From positions 1 through 51,512 of the forward strand of contig JAJZOL010000038.1 of assembly GCA_021811565.1 (NCBI GenBank): a DNA stretch of 51,512 nt, written 5' to 3'. The notes below the pieces were generated by a model. It saw only the letters and a program-made list of their open reading frames with translations, made no database searches and was not told the origin of the DNA. How positions within the stretch are numbered: the first letter of the stretch is position 1; each line of letters opens with the position of its first letter. The position numbers and the translations under genes were made by a program. Shown piece by piece: positions 7,643 through 16,380 of this stretch. The DNA is from a bacterium (GTDB lineage Bacteria > Armatimonadota > Chthonomonadetes > Chthonomonadales > CAJBBX01).

Positions 7643-9226
7643 TCAGCGGCTGATGAAGACCTTATCCCCGTCTTGGAGAGCATTTTGTCCGTTGGTGATT
7701 ATCTCATCACCGGCTTTGACACCTGAAAGAGCTTCAACAACAAACGGATTGCTATACCCAACGCGAATGGGATGTTGGCGTGCGATCCCGTGATCATCAA
7801 CAAACACTTTCGCCGATCCATTCACAGGATCAAAAATGACACCGTCCTTATCCACGAGCACGGTATGTCGATGTGTATCAATGAGGATATTACCGCGAGC
7901 GAACATCTCGGGACGCATTAAGGGCGACAACTGGCAATTGATACGCACAAGAAAATTACGAGCGGAGCTTGCCACGGGAAATATGCGCGCAACCCTTCCC
8001 GAAAAGCTTTGACCGGGCAAGGCGTCCACCTTCACTGTGACACGCTGCCCCAAATGCACTTCAGCGTATTGGCTCTCGCTTAGGACGGCTTGAAAATAGA
8101 TCGATTTAGGGTTAACAATCCGCAACACAGGATTGCCATTTCCCAATTGGGCCCCCGGCTCGTTTCGCCGTTCGGCGACGATACCGGATATGGGCGTATG
8201 GATGTAACAGTTATTCAAGGCGTCCTGAGCGATTTTGAGAGAGGCTTTTGCGACATCCACACCCGCAATTGCGGCTGTTAGTCCCGCCTTGGCCGACGAC
8301 ACGTTTTCCTGAGCGTTAGTCACATCCTCCTGTCTCAGTGTGATGTTGGCCTTATTGGATACCGCCTGATTGAGATTGTTCTGCGCTTGTTGAACCGCCA
8401 AATCAGACTCACGCACCTCTTCCGGTCGTGGCCCCTCTTGAATAAGCGAGAAATTGAGTTTCGCCTGATTGTATGCGGACAACGCATTCTCATAGCCGGT
8501 CTGGGCGTCGTCCAACTGACTGCGGGGAATGACTTGCTGCGCGAAGAGCTTTTGATCTCTGGTTAAAGTTGTTTTCGAATTGTCCAGGGTGGATTTAGCC
8601 GCAATCACTTGCTGTTGAGCCGTTTGACGTTGCTGCTCACGCGCCCCTTTTTTCACGACAGCCAGTTGCTCGATTGCGGTTTGAAGCGCGGCTTTTGCGA
8701 GAGAGATTCCAGTTGCGATCGTTTTTTCCGTGAGCGATTGATTCGTTAACGCCTGCTGGAGCATCGCCCTCGATTGCCGGAGCTGGGTTCTGGCTTGGAG
8801 TTCGTGGCTGATCGCCGTTTCCAAATTGCCCTGTGCGGTTTGAAGCTGGGCGGTAAAATCCGAAGTGTCCATCACCGCTACAACTTGACCGGCGGTGACT
8901 TGATCCCCCTCCTTGGGAAAGACGGAGATAAGCCTTCCGGCCGTCTTCGTGCCAACCGTGACATCCTGAAAGGCTATCATGCTGCCGTCTAATTCAAGAT
9001 ATTTCGTGATATCTCCGACATGCGCGGCTTTTACCGTTACCGCTACGCCTGCGGTCTTTTTACTCGAGCCTGAAGCGGATGTTCCGGAGGTTTTCCTTCC
9101 GCATCCAAACATGCCCATCGTAAAAACAACGGTGCATAGAAGGATTTTCGCACAGGCACGAACATACTTTCGATCAAAGACATCTCTTGGAATTCTGCAA
9201 CCGGAGAACAAGCCATCTTTTATCAC
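7643..9226 (-). CDS. RND periplasmic adaptor (membrane fusion protein), lipoprotein
   Basis: The periplasmic adaptor that links the inner-membrane pump to the TolC channel. After a hydrophobic stretch it has a probable lipobox, GMFGCGRK, so it is likely lipid-anchored. The biotinyl-lipoyl half-motif KEGDQVTAGQVVAVMD is followed by a very long Gln/Ala-rich coiled-coil hairpin (about residues 115-340). The second half-motif (TPISGIVAERRNEPGAQL) and the beta-barrel domain come next. At 527 residues it is longer than typical AcrA (about 400), mostly because of the hairpin. The GTG start at 9226 shares GTGA with the tolC stop, indicating translational coupling. Confidence 0.93.
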   Translation of the reverse strand: MIKDGLFSGCRIPRDVFDRKYVRACAKILLCTVVFTMGMFGCGRKTSGTSASGSSKKTAGVAVTVKAAHVGDITKYLELDGSMIAFQDVTVGTKTAGRLISVFPKEGDQVTAGQVVAVMDTSDFTAQLQTAQGNLETAISHELQARTQLRQSRAMLQQALTNQSLTEKTIATGISLAKAALQTAIEQLAVVKKGAREQQRQTAQQQVIAAKSTLDNSKTTLTRDQKLFAQQVIPRSQLDDAQTGYENALSAYNQAKLNFSLIQEGPRPEEVRESDLAVQQAQNNLNQAVSNKANITLRQEDVTNAQENVSSAKAGLTAAIAGVDVAKASLKIAQDALNNCYIHTPISGIVAERRNEPGAQLGNGNPVLRIVNPKSIYFQAVLSESQYAEVHLGQRVTVKVDALPGQSFSGRVARIFPVASSARNFLVRINCQLSPLMRPEMFARGNILIDTHRHTVLVDKDGVIFDPVNGSAKVFVDDHGIARQHPIRVGYSNPFVVEALSGVKAGDEIITNGQNALQDGDKVFISR

Positions 9227-10674
9227 TTAACTATTCCCTTTACCTGCGTGGGATTGGAATACCCTGGTTTCGAATTAGTGTCGAAGGCGTATAGTCCCAT
9301 AGCCTCGTCAAGGATCGCCTTATCGTTGGCGACGTCATATTCTGCGTTCACTTGGTTTGTCTGAGCCTGAGAAAGAGCGGTCTGAGCGTCACTAATCTCC
9401 AATAACGGGGAACCTCCTGGTGTCTGGGTGACACCCTCCTTGAAACGCACCTCGGCCAAGCGATACTGCTCTTGTGCCTCCGCCATAGCCGCGCTGGTTA
9501 CTTTCAACCGGTCCTCCGCATCCTTGAGTGAAAGATATGCCTGCCGCACCTGCAAAGCAATACCATCAAGGGTCATCTGCTTATCAATGTTGGCTGAATT
9601 GACATCCGCATGAGCCTGTTCAATTTTAGCGTTGCTGACACCTTGATCGAAAATAGGAACGCTCACTTGAGCGGTGAAAGCCCAACTGGTGGATAGAGGG
9701 TTGAATGCGGATGCGTTAGGATTGGCTGAACCCGTCCAAGACAACCCCAAGGAAGGAAGCATCAAGCGATCAGCCAATCTCACGCCCTTTTTCGCCGCTT
9801 GAATTGAGGCGTCAGCCTGAAGAACTTCCGGACGGTTCGCATACGCCTTTGCCAAAGCCTGATCAAAGGTGAGATCGATGGGAGAATCATTCGTATCATC
9901 CTTTAGCGTTAAAGGAGTGTTCTGATCGATATTCAACACATTGTTCAGCGACGCAATCGCCAAGTTCACCTGATTCTGCGCGGATAACAGGCTTTGCTGC
10001 GCATTGGCTACAGCCGTCTGAGAGCGCAGCACGTCAAATCGCGTGCCTGTCCCTTCGTTCAGATAACTCTGTGAGGTTCTCTCCTGATCCTGCGCGTTTT
10101 GAAGGGATTGTTGCGCAACCACCACATAAGCCTGTGATCTCAATACATTGTAATAGGCGTTCTTAACGTTCAAAATCAGTTGATTTCGCGTCGCATTGTA
10201 ATTCAGGCGGGCGGCGATCTCCTGGAACTGGGCGGCGTCCACTGATGTTTTAATCAACCCCATGATATCCACGGGCAACAGGGCGGTCAAGGAAAAACTC
10301 GATTGATCTTGGATCACAATCGGCACTGACACATTTTGTCCGTTCGGACCTAACGGAAGCGAGACGCTCGCCCCTGAGTTCAGATGGGTGTACGTACCGG
10401 AGAAATTGAGCGAAGGGAGGAAACCATCTTTTTGCTCAATGACGGCTCCGTGAGCTTTCTGAACGGCCTCCGCTGCCAATTTCAGATTCTTGCTGTTTTG
10501 CAGAGCTATTTGAACCGCATGATTGATGTCCAGAGATAGCGGTTTCGGGGTCGATCCAGGCTTGGTTGTGAGTTCCAAGTTCAAAGGGATCTTTTGAGCG
10601 GTCGACGTTCGCCCAATCCAAACCATCATCATAATCATGGAAAACATCGTAAATTTTTTCACAAAAGATGACAT
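9223..10674 (-). CDS. TolC-family outer membrane efflux protein
   Basis: The outer-membrane channel of the tripartite exporter, 483 residues from the preferred ATG at 10674, which has GGAGG eight bases upstream. A signal peptide (FTMFSMIMMMVWIGRTSTAQ) is followed by two OEP repeats; the start of the first is DINHAVQIALQNSKNLKLA. The second repeat contains FDQALAKAYANRPEVLQADASI. Long amphipathic helices rich in Ala/Gln/Asn form the periplasmic tunnel. It is encoded between the TetR regulator and the adaptor and overlaps the adaptor gene by 4 bases. Confidence 0.93.
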   Translation of the reverse strand: MSSFVKKFTMFSMIMMMVWIGRTSTAQKIPLNLELTTKPGSTPKPLSLDINHAVQIALQNSKNLKLAAEAVQKAHGAVIEQKDGFLPSLNFSGTYTHLNSGASVSLPLGPNGQNVSVPIVIQDQSSFSLTALLPVDIMGLIKTSVDAAQFQEIAARLNYNATRNQLILNVKNAYYNVLRSQAYVVVAQQSLQNAQDQERTSQSYLNEGTGTRFDVLRSQTAVANAQQSLLSAQNQVNLAIASLNNVLNIDQNTPLTLKDDTNDSPIDLTFDQALAKAYANRPEVLQADASIQAAKKGVRLADRLMLPSLGLSWTGSANPNASAFNPLSTSWAFTAQVSVPIFDQGVSNAKIEQAHADVNSANIDKQMTLDGIALQVRQAYLSLKDAEDRLKVTSAAMAEAQEQYRLAEVRFKEGVTQTPGGSPLLEISDAQTALSQAQTNQVNAEYDVANDKAILDEAMGLYAFDTNSKPGYSNPTQVKGIVK

Positions 10675-10739
10675 ACATTCATCCTCCAAAATCTCTTAAT
10701 GAAAAACCTCTCAAATCAAGCCGTCACAGACGCGCTTAA

Positions 10740-11342
10740 TTATGGCATATACAAGCCATGGAGTATGAAATTCACTCCCGAAGTGGCAAATGCATCCACC
10801 TTTTCGATCCACTCGGGTTCGGAAAGTCTATTCCATAAAATAAACAAACTGAACGCACATCCCATGAGCATCCCCGCCGCCATTTGCACGTCCGCCTTGT
10901 AGGATATCTCTCCTATATTTTGGCGCGATTTCAGGAAATTTATTAATATCTTCTGGTTTTCGTCTATATGTTCTATCTGAACTGTGGCAACATCGCTGTT
11001 TCTTTGCATTTCCGCAAGACACATGCGAACGGAAGATGCGCACGAATACAACGAGTTCAGAAAGCCTTTTACCAAGGTTTGCAGCACTTCGGGAACACTT
11101 TTACCCTGAGTATCGGAGAGTATCATCTCCAATTGGGCTCCCCATGTGCGCTCTCGCCAACAGGTCTGTAACAGCTCCTCCTTACTGGAGAAGTAATGAT
11201 ACATCAAACCTTCGGACACACCGACCTCCTCGGCTATATCTCGAATGGAGGCGCCATCATAGCCTTTTTCGGAAAATATCTTTAGCGCTGCGTCTATGAT
11301 CTGCTCGCGCCTTATCTCGGCTTGTTGTCGTCTGGATGGCAT
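10740..11342 (-). CDS. TetR/AcrR family regulator of the efflux operon
   Basis: A 200-residue regulator with the TetR DNA-binding domain at residues 10-56: RREQIIDAALKIFSEKGYDGASIRDIAEEVGVSEGLMYHYFSSKEELL. The C-terminal ligand domain is not conserved enough to name a ligand. It is the first gene of the minus-strand operon, 65 bases before tolC, the usual layout for a self-regulating repressor of an RND exporter. Induction by the exported compound is inferred from context. Confidence 0.92.
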   Translation of the reverse strand: MPSRRQQAEIRREQIIDAALKIFSEKGYDGASIRDIAEEVGVSEGLMYHYFSSKEELLQTCWRERTWGAQLEMILSDTQGKSVPEVLQTLVKGFLNSLYSCASSVRMCLAEMQRNSDVATVQIEHIDENQKILINFLKSRQNIGEISYKADVQMAAGMLMGCAFSLFILWNRLSEPEWIEKVDAFATSGVNFILHGLYMP

Positions 11343-11369
11343 GAATACGCCTTTGTAATCTGATTAATT

Positions 11370-11415
11370 AAACGTTCATTCAATAATACCATATTATCGC
11401 TTTAAATAAATGTTT
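11370..11415 (-). promoter_or_regulatory. Candidate TetR operator upstream of the efflux operon
   Basis: Upstream of tetR, AAACGTTCATTCA (11370-11382) and TAAATAAATGTTT (11403-11415) are imperfect inverted repeats, 10 of 13 positions matching, 20 bases apart in an AT-rich region. The TGAATGAACGTTT form resembles TetR-family boxes near efflux genes. No protein-binding evidence is available. Confidence 0.3.
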
Positions 11416-11519
11416 CGATTCGTTTTTTTCCCATGCGTTCATCTTATCAACTTGCCGGAACTCCCCTTCAGAGGGTAAAACCTAGGGACAGTTATCATTT
11501 CAACCTATCGGAGGCATTC

Positions 11520-12773
11520 ATGTCGGAAACACTTCTAATCGACGAGATCATTGCAAAATATCAGGAATACGTCAACCCGGGTTTGACGGCGCTAATGCGT
11601 TTCGCCGGTTTTTCCGACGTGGAGGTATTCGCCGAAGGATGCATCTTGAAAACTTCAAGCGGCGAGGAGTATTTGGATTGTCTCGGGGGATACGGTGTTT
11701 TCGCTTTGGGACATCGGCATCCCAAGGTGGTGGAGGCGGTTCATCGCCAATTGGATGAGATTCCCCTTTCCTCTCGCACTTTTTTTAACGCGCCATTGGC
11801 AATTCTCGCGGAATCACTCGCAAGGATTACGCCAGGCAATCTGCAATACTCATTCTTTAGCAATAGCGGCACGGAGGCGGTGGAGGCGGCCATCAAAATC
11901 GCCAGAGCGGCATCGGGCAAACCTAATTTCATCTGCACGACCGGCGGGTTTCATGGCAAGAGCATGGGATCTTTATCCGCTACCGGACGCGATGTTTTTC
12001 GCAAACCCTTCAACCCTTTGGTGCCCGGTTTCATGCATGTGCCGTTCAACGACGCTGCAGCGGTGAAAGAGGCGATTGATGAAAATACAGCAGCAGTTCT
12101 TGTCGAACCCATACAGGGCGAAGGCGGCATCAATCTTCCGTCCGACAGTTATCTCCCTGAATTGAAACGGATTTGCGAGGATACGGGAGTGTATCTCATC
12201 CTTGACGAAGTGCAGACGGGCATGGGCAGAACAGGCGCTCTCTTCGCCTGCGAACAATGGAAAGTTACGCCGGATATCATGACGCTCGCGAAGGCTCTCG
12301 GCGGCGGAGTGATGCCTATTGGAGCAACTATCGCAACAAAGGAGATATGGGACAAGGCTTTCGGTGAGAATCCACTCGTTCATACGAGCACATTCGGAGG
12401 AAACCAACTCGCTTGCAGCGCCGCGTTAGCGGCTATTCGAGCGATTGAGGAGGAGGGTCTGCTTCAAAACGCCAAGATTCAAGGGAAGAAATTGCTTGAA
12501 GGGCTACGCCAAGTGCAAACTCGCTTCCCCAATGCGTTGAAAGAGGCGAGAGGGTTGGGATTGATGATCGGTGTGGAGTTCGAAATTGAGGACGTGGCGG
12601 AACTCTCCATCAACGGCATGTCACGCAGAGGAATCATCGCCGCTTACACTCTGAATAATCCAAAGGTGATCCGTTTCGAGCCGCCTCTTATTCTCACGGC
12701 GGAGCAGACGGAAAAAATTATAAACGTTTTCGGGGAATCGGTGGAGGAGGCTATCAACGCTCTCGGTGTGTGA
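11520..12773 (+). CDS. Class III aminotransferase, putrescine aminotransferase-like
   Basis: A PLP-dependent aminotransferase of 417 residues, close in layout to Escherichia coli putrescine aminotransferase (PatA/YgjG). Shared segments include EYVNPG near the start, LGGYGVFALGHRHPKVV, SFFSNSGTEAVEAAIK (phosphate binding), GGFHGKSMG and VEPIQGEGG. DEVQTGMGRTG holds the cofactor-ring Asp, and TLAKALGGGVMPIGA holds the Schiff-base Lys. It would transfer the terminal amino group of putrescine or a similar diamine to 2-oxoglutarate. ATG 11520 follows TCGGAGG; the frame also opens at 11433 without a site. Acetylornithine or GABA transaminase is a less likely alternative. It stands alone, divergent from the efflux operon. 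Confidence 0.85.
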   Translation: MSETLLIDEIIAKYQEYVNPGLTALMRFAGFSDVEVFAEGCILKTSSGEEYLDCLGGYGVFALGHRHPKVVEAVHRQLDEIPLSSRTFFNAPLAILAESLARITPGNLQYSFFSNSGTEAVEAAIKIARAASGKPNFICTTGGFHGKSMGSLSATGRDVFRKPFNPLVPGFMHVPFNDAAAVKEAIDENTAAVLVEPIQGEGGINLPSDSYLPELKRICEDTGVYLILDEVQTGMGRTGALFACEQWKVTPDIMTLAKALGGGVMPIGATIATKEIWDKAFGENPLVHTSTFGGNQLACSAALAAIRAIEEEGLLQNAKIQGKKLLEGLRQVQTRFPNALKEARGLGLMIGVEFEIEDVAELSINGMSRRGIIAAYTLNNPKVIRFEPPLILTAEQTEKIINVFGESVEEAINALGV

Positions 12774-12791
12774 ACCTTGGGTGGATACGAG

Positions 12792-13133
12792 TTAGTTTTG
12801 CCTGTTCCTGCCATTCATGACGCGATAATCCTGTTCCAGCTTGGTGATACGCGCCTCCAAACGGATGATGGTGTCATCCAATCGCTGCAAAGAGTTATCA
12901 AGGCTGAGGTTATACTGGGTGGAAGAATCACGCAACATTTTCATCTCCCGCCTGATCTCATCCAACGCCCTTTGTGTGTCAAAGGCGATACGGTTTTTCG
13001 CTTGAATATCCAGTTCCATCATTTTTCGTTTATGGTTTAATCTTGAGGCGTATACGATAGGAACGGATATGGAACAAGCAATTATGGTGACCAAGGCGAT
13101 TAGAAATAGGAATATTGTTTGCACCACATCCAT
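12792..13133 (-). CDS. Small membrane-anchored coiled-coil protein (copy 1)
   Basis: Unknown protein of 113 residues: one N-terminal membrane segment (about 5-29), a basic stretch NHKRK, then a long charged coiled coil to the end. The coil contains SLDNSLQRLDDTIIRLEARITKLEQ, shared in pattern with the neighbour at 13193-13507. The layout, one membrane helix followed by a cytoplasmic coil, recalls PspB/LapA-like envelope proteins, but no family signature is present. AAAGG precedes the ATG. Confidence 0.65.
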   Translation of the reverse strand: MDVVQTIFLFLIALVTIIACSISVPIVYASRLNHKRKMMELDIQAKNRIAFDTQRALDEIRREMKMLRDSSTQYNLSLDNSLQRLDDTIIRLEARITKLEQDYRVMNGRNRQN

Positions 13134-13192
13134 TCTTCATAACCTTTCCCGGTATTATCGCCATGCATCCTCGTTTTAATTGGATATAATCA

Positions 13193-13507
13193 TCATCCCA
13201 GACGATTCGGCGTATTCACCCGATTTACAGCCTTCTCCAAGCGATTTAGACGCTCCTCCATTCTCAACATCGTGTCATCCAGCCGTCGCATCGTATTATC
13301 CAAACTCATGCTGTGTTGGGTGACGACATCCCGCAGATTTTCAAAATCTCGCTTCAGGGTGTCAAGTTCCGTCCTGGTGGCGATATTCATGGTTTCCATA
13401 TTGCGTGATTGGATCTCGGCGATTCTACGCTGGTGGTTGAGCCAGATCGCAATAATTGGAATTGAGAACGGTGCAATTATAGCCACGATTGGTATCAAGT
13501 CGCCCAT
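13193..13507 (-). CDS. Small membrane-anchored coiled-coil protein (copy 2)
   Basis: Unknown protein of 104 residues with the same plan as its neighbour: a membrane segment (about 4-23), NHQRR, then a coiled coil with SLDNTMRRLDDTMLRMEERLNRLEKAV. The two are tandem paralogs 59 bases apart, presumably from local duplication. GAAGGTG precedes the ATG. It ends 59 bases before the other copy and begins 11 bases after the hisA stop, so it may be carried on the his transcript. Confidence 0.65.
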   Translation of the reverse strand: MGDLIPIVAIIAPFSIPIIAIWLNHQRRIAEIQSRNMETMNIATRTELDTLKRDFENLRDVVTQHSMSLDNTMRRLDDTMLRMEERLNRLEKAVNRVNTPNRLG

Positions 13508-13518
13508 ATTTCACCTTC

Positions 13519-14253
13519 TTATCCAACCGCAGTCAGTTCAATGGCATCCTTTAGCGAAAACTTGTTGGCGTACAGCGCTTTTCCGACAATCACCCCTTCA
13601 AGATTAGGGGCGGTCACCTCTGAAAGCATTCTTATATCCTCCAGCTTGCCGACGCCTCCCGATGCGATCACTGGAACCGATACAGCCGCAAGAATCTCCT
13701 TTAAAGCCAGAATATTAGGTCCATTCAGCATTCCGTCCCTGCCAATGTCGGTAAAGATGATCCGTCCCGCTCCCATGTTCGCCATACGTCGGGCGAAGGA
13801 CACCGAGCTTTCTTCCAGTCGTTCCACCCATCCGGATACGGCGATATTTCCTTCCTTGGCATCAATGCCCACCACGATTTTATGGCCGTAGAGCATGAAA
13901 AGACTTTTTGCGATTTCATCGTTCTGTGCGACACTTGTGCCCACGATCACCCTTTCCACGCCTATGCGAAACATTCTCTCCGCAATCTCCGTGTTTCGCA
14001 CTCCTCCGCCAAACTGAACGGGAATACTCACTTTACGGATTATTTGACGCACGACATCAATGTTATCCAGTTGAGGAACCCCCACTCGCGCACCATCCAG
14101 ATCCACGATATGCAGCCGTTTCGCTCCTTCACTTTCCCATCTCAAAGCGAATTTCACCGGATCTTCGGAGTAGGTTTCCACTTGACTGAACACTCCTTGG
14201 GAAAGTCGCACACAACGCCCGTTTTTCAGATCTATAGCGGGAATAATCTCCAT
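13519..14253 (-). CDS. hisA: HisA, ProFAR isomerase
   Basis: Phosphoribosylformimino-5-aminoimidazole carboxamide ribotide isomerase, a histidine biosynthesis TIM barrel acting just before the HisH/HisF step. The two catalytic Asp residues are present: Asp8 in IIPAIDLKNGRCVRL and the one in FTDIGRDGMLNGPN. The phosphate sites GGGVRN and ASGGVGKLED are also present. I chose the third Met (14253) because GGAG lies six bases upstream and the N terminus then matches the family; ATG 14265 would add four residues. It lies 110 bases after hisH, and no hisF is in the window. Confidence 0.95.
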   Translation of the reverse strand: MEIIPAIDLKNGRCVRLSQGVFSQVETYSEDPVKFALRWESEGAKRLHIVDLDGARVGVPQLDNIDVVRQIIRKVSIPVQFGGGVRNTEIAERMFRIGVERVIVGTSVAQNDEIAKSLFMLYGHKIVVGIDAKEGNIAVSGWVERLEESSVSFARRMANMGAGRIIFTDIGRDGMLNGPNILALKEILAAVSVPVIASGGVGKLEDIRMLSEVTAPNLEGVIVGKALYANKFSLKDAIELTAVG

Positions 14254-14363
14254 TTTCATCTCCATCCATGTAAAAACTTAGGTAACCGCAAAACCGGCTC
14301 TTGAGGCATCAATCCGCGTGAACCGATTTCATGCATGCTATTCACCTGAATTGCGCAACAACC

Positions 14364-15005
14364 TCAACTTAACAAACGGGTGAAATTAGCAAGGATTCGC
14401 AAACCAATCGCTCCGCTCTTCTCCGGATGAAACTGAGTCGCATATACATTTTCACGTTGAACGGCGCAACAAAAGCGATATCCGTACTCCGAGGAAGCGA
14501 TCATATCCGTTTCCTGGGCGGGAACGGCATGGAAGGAATGTACGAAATAGACCCTCTCCCCTTCCTTCACCCCGTCAAACAGGGATGAATTCTTTTCAAA
14601 TTCCAGCGCATTCCAACCGATATGAGGTATTTTCAACGGTTTATCGAGAACATCCTGAGGATTATTTGTTGAATCGAAGCTGAATTTGACAACTTTGCCG
14701 TGAAGAACCCCCAGCCCGTTGTGCACACCTTTCTCCTCGCTATAATCAAATAGCATCTGCAATCCAATGCAAATCCCGAGAAAAGGCTTGCCGGATTGAA
14801 TATAGTCTTTTACAACCCGTGTCAGCCCGATACTCTCTAAACCATCCATGCAATGGGAAAAAGCTCCTACGCCGGGCAATACAAGCGCATCCGCTTTTGA
14901 CACCTCCTCGGGGTCGGATGTCACTTTCACATCAGCGCCGATATATCGGAAAGCTTTATCCACACTGCCAAGATTTCCGGCGCCGTAATCCACTATCGCT
15001 ATCAT
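14364..15005 (-). CDS. hisH: HisH, glutamine amidotransferase subunit of IGP synthase
   Basis: Supplies ammonia from glutamine to HisF for imidazole ring closure. It is a class I amidotransferase of 213 residues with the triad Cys79 (FLGICIGLQMLF), His193 and Glu195 (TQFHPEKSG), and the N-terminal VDYGAGNLGSV typical of HisH. It lies between the PH-like membrane protein and hisA. Its partner hisF is not seen here, so the pathway is split between loci. Confidence 0.95.
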   Translation of the reverse strand: MIAIVDYGAGNLGSVDKAFRYIGADVKVTSDPEEVSKADALVLPGVGAFSHCMDGLESIGLTRVVKDYIQSGKPFLGICIGLQMLFDYSEEKGVHNGLGVLHGKVVKFSFDSTNNPQDVLDKPLKIPHIGWNALEFEKNSSLFDGVKEGERVYFVHSFHAVPAQETDMIASSEYGYRFCCAVQRENVYATQFHPEKSGAIGLRILANFTRLLS

Positions 15006-15114
15006 ATTTAAATGCTTTCTTAAACAATGTAATCGATGACTTCGATGTTAGCCCATTGCAACGAATGAAGATACTGCATATTTAGTCCATAGGCATGAAA
15101 GCATCCTAAGGTGA

Positions 15115-15143
15115 TAAATAGCCTCACATCCGAACGAATTCAA
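15115..15143 (-). promoter_or_regulatory. Candidate promoter for hisH-hisA
   Basis: On the minus strand TTGAAT (15138-15143) and TATTTA (15115-15120) are 17 bases apart, a reasonable sigma-70 pair, about 110 bases upstream of hisH. It would allow hisH-hisA to be transcribed separately from hisD-hisB. Confidence 0.4.
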
Positions 15144-15167
15144 ATGGATTCAAAGATTGGATGTATT

Positions 15168-15659
15168 CTATAACGATTCGGGACGCGATTCGGTTTCAAT
15201 GGGCCGGAAACGAGCGATCACATACCACGGCACTCTTTCGGTAGCCACCCTCAAACGACCATGCTGCAATATCAAACGCATCATTCGATCCGCGTCATTC
15301 GGGCGTATCAAATCTGGAGCCAACTTGCAAGTTTTTCCTATCGCCACAAAGGAGTGGCGCATTTGATCCAGGTACAAAAGGGAGTGCCATTCGATGAATC
15401 GCCTTCCAAAGAGCAAATTCACCAAAACCCCTTTTTCGGTGATTTCATATCGGGTTCGAATAGCTCGAAGAGCTAACAGGCAGGCGATGAATTGCAAAGC
15501 CAAAAGCAACCCAAGGCGTTTGTAGGATACGATGGGAATGATGAACATTTCTCCAAGCATCGCAGGAACACAGAGCGCCAAAATAAGCCAAAAAAGGATG
15601 CGAGTTGCTCGTGTCGGGGTGAATACGATGGAAACGCCCCTAGTTTCCGACGCTCCCAT
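15168..15659 (-). CDS. Membrane protein with PH-like domain inside the his cluster
   Basis: A 163-residue protein with two adjacent membrane helices (about 19-65) followed by a segment TRYEITEKGVLVNLLFGRRFIEWHSLLYL. That segment resembles bacterial PH-like (bPH2/YdbT-type) domains. The function is unknown and no catalytic motif is seen. The ATG overlaps the hisB stop in TAATG, so its translation is coupled to hisB although nothing in it suggests a histidine enzyme. It ends 162 bases before hisH. I am confident it is a gene, and only moderately sure of the domain. Confidence 0.7.
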   Translation of the reverse strand: MGASETRGVSIVFTPTRATRILFWLILALCVPAMLGEMFIIPIVSYKRLGLLLALQFIACLLALRAIRTRYEITEKGVLVNLLFGRRFIEWHSLLYLDQMRHSFVAIGKTCKLAPDLIRPNDADRMMRLILQHGRLRVATERVPWYVIARFRPIETESRPESL

Positions 15660-16255
15660 TAAATCACTCCTTTGGTTGATGGCACTCCTTTGACTCTTTC
15701 AGATCTTTCCACAGCCATCGCCAAGGCGCGTCCGAACGACTTAAATGCCGCTTCGAGGATATGATGGGAGTTCACTCCGGATAATTGCCGTAAATGCAAG
15801 GTGACGCCTGCGTTATACGCCACAGCTCTAAAGAATTCCGGAGCCATCTCGCTACTCATCTCTCCCATCTTCTCAGCGGACGGGCTTAATTCATAGTAAC
15901 ACAATCCCCTTCCGCTGATATCCAAAGCGCACAACACAAGGGCTTCATCCATGGGAATGATCGCATTCCCATATCGTGTTATCCCCTCGCAATCCCCTAA
16001 AGCCTGACGTATGGCTTGACCAAAAGCGATCCCGACGTCCTCAATAGTGTGATGATCGTCTATGAATGTGTCGCCTTTGGCGGACACGGTCATATCCATC
16101 AAACCATGTCTCGCCACGTGATGCAGCATATGATCGAAAAAGCCAATTCCTGTCGATATCCGTCCATCCCCCACCCCATCAAGATTTAAGGCGATGGTAA
16201 TCACCGTTTCAGTGGTTTTACGCTGAATATTCGCTTGTCTGTTAGTCATATCCAT
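15659..16255 (-). CDS. hisB: HisB, imidazoleglycerol-phosphate dehydratase
   Basis: Dehydrates imidazoleglycerol phosphate to imidazole acetol phosphate. It is the monofunctional dehydratase of 198 residues without the phosphatase domain found in enterobacterial HisB. Metal-binding His clusters are present in GFFDHMLHHVARHG, DDHHTIEDVG and SGVNSHHILEAAFKS. The frame opens at 16336, but ATG 16255, preceded by AAGGAAAGG, gives the usual N terminus. It lies about 125 bases after hisD and overlaps the following membrane-protein gene by one base. Confidence 0.95.
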   Translation of the reverse strand: MDMTNRQANIQRKTTETVITIALNLDGVGDGRISTGIGFFDHMLHHVARHGLMDMTVSAKGDTFIDDHHTIEDVGIAFGQAIRQALGDCEGITRYGNAIIPMDEALVLCALDISGRGLCYYELSPSAEKMGEMSSEMAPEFFRAVAYNAGVTLHLRQLSGVNSHHILEAAFKSFGRALAMAVERSERVKGVPSTKGVI

Positions 16256-16380
16256 GCCTTTCCTTGCTCGCCTCCATTTTTTGTATGGTACGCGCCTCCT
16301 AAAAAATCGCCCGCGTATTCTGCCGCAATTATCCAAGGATGTATAAAATGAATCTGGCTTGGGTGGTTTTGTGATCCGCC

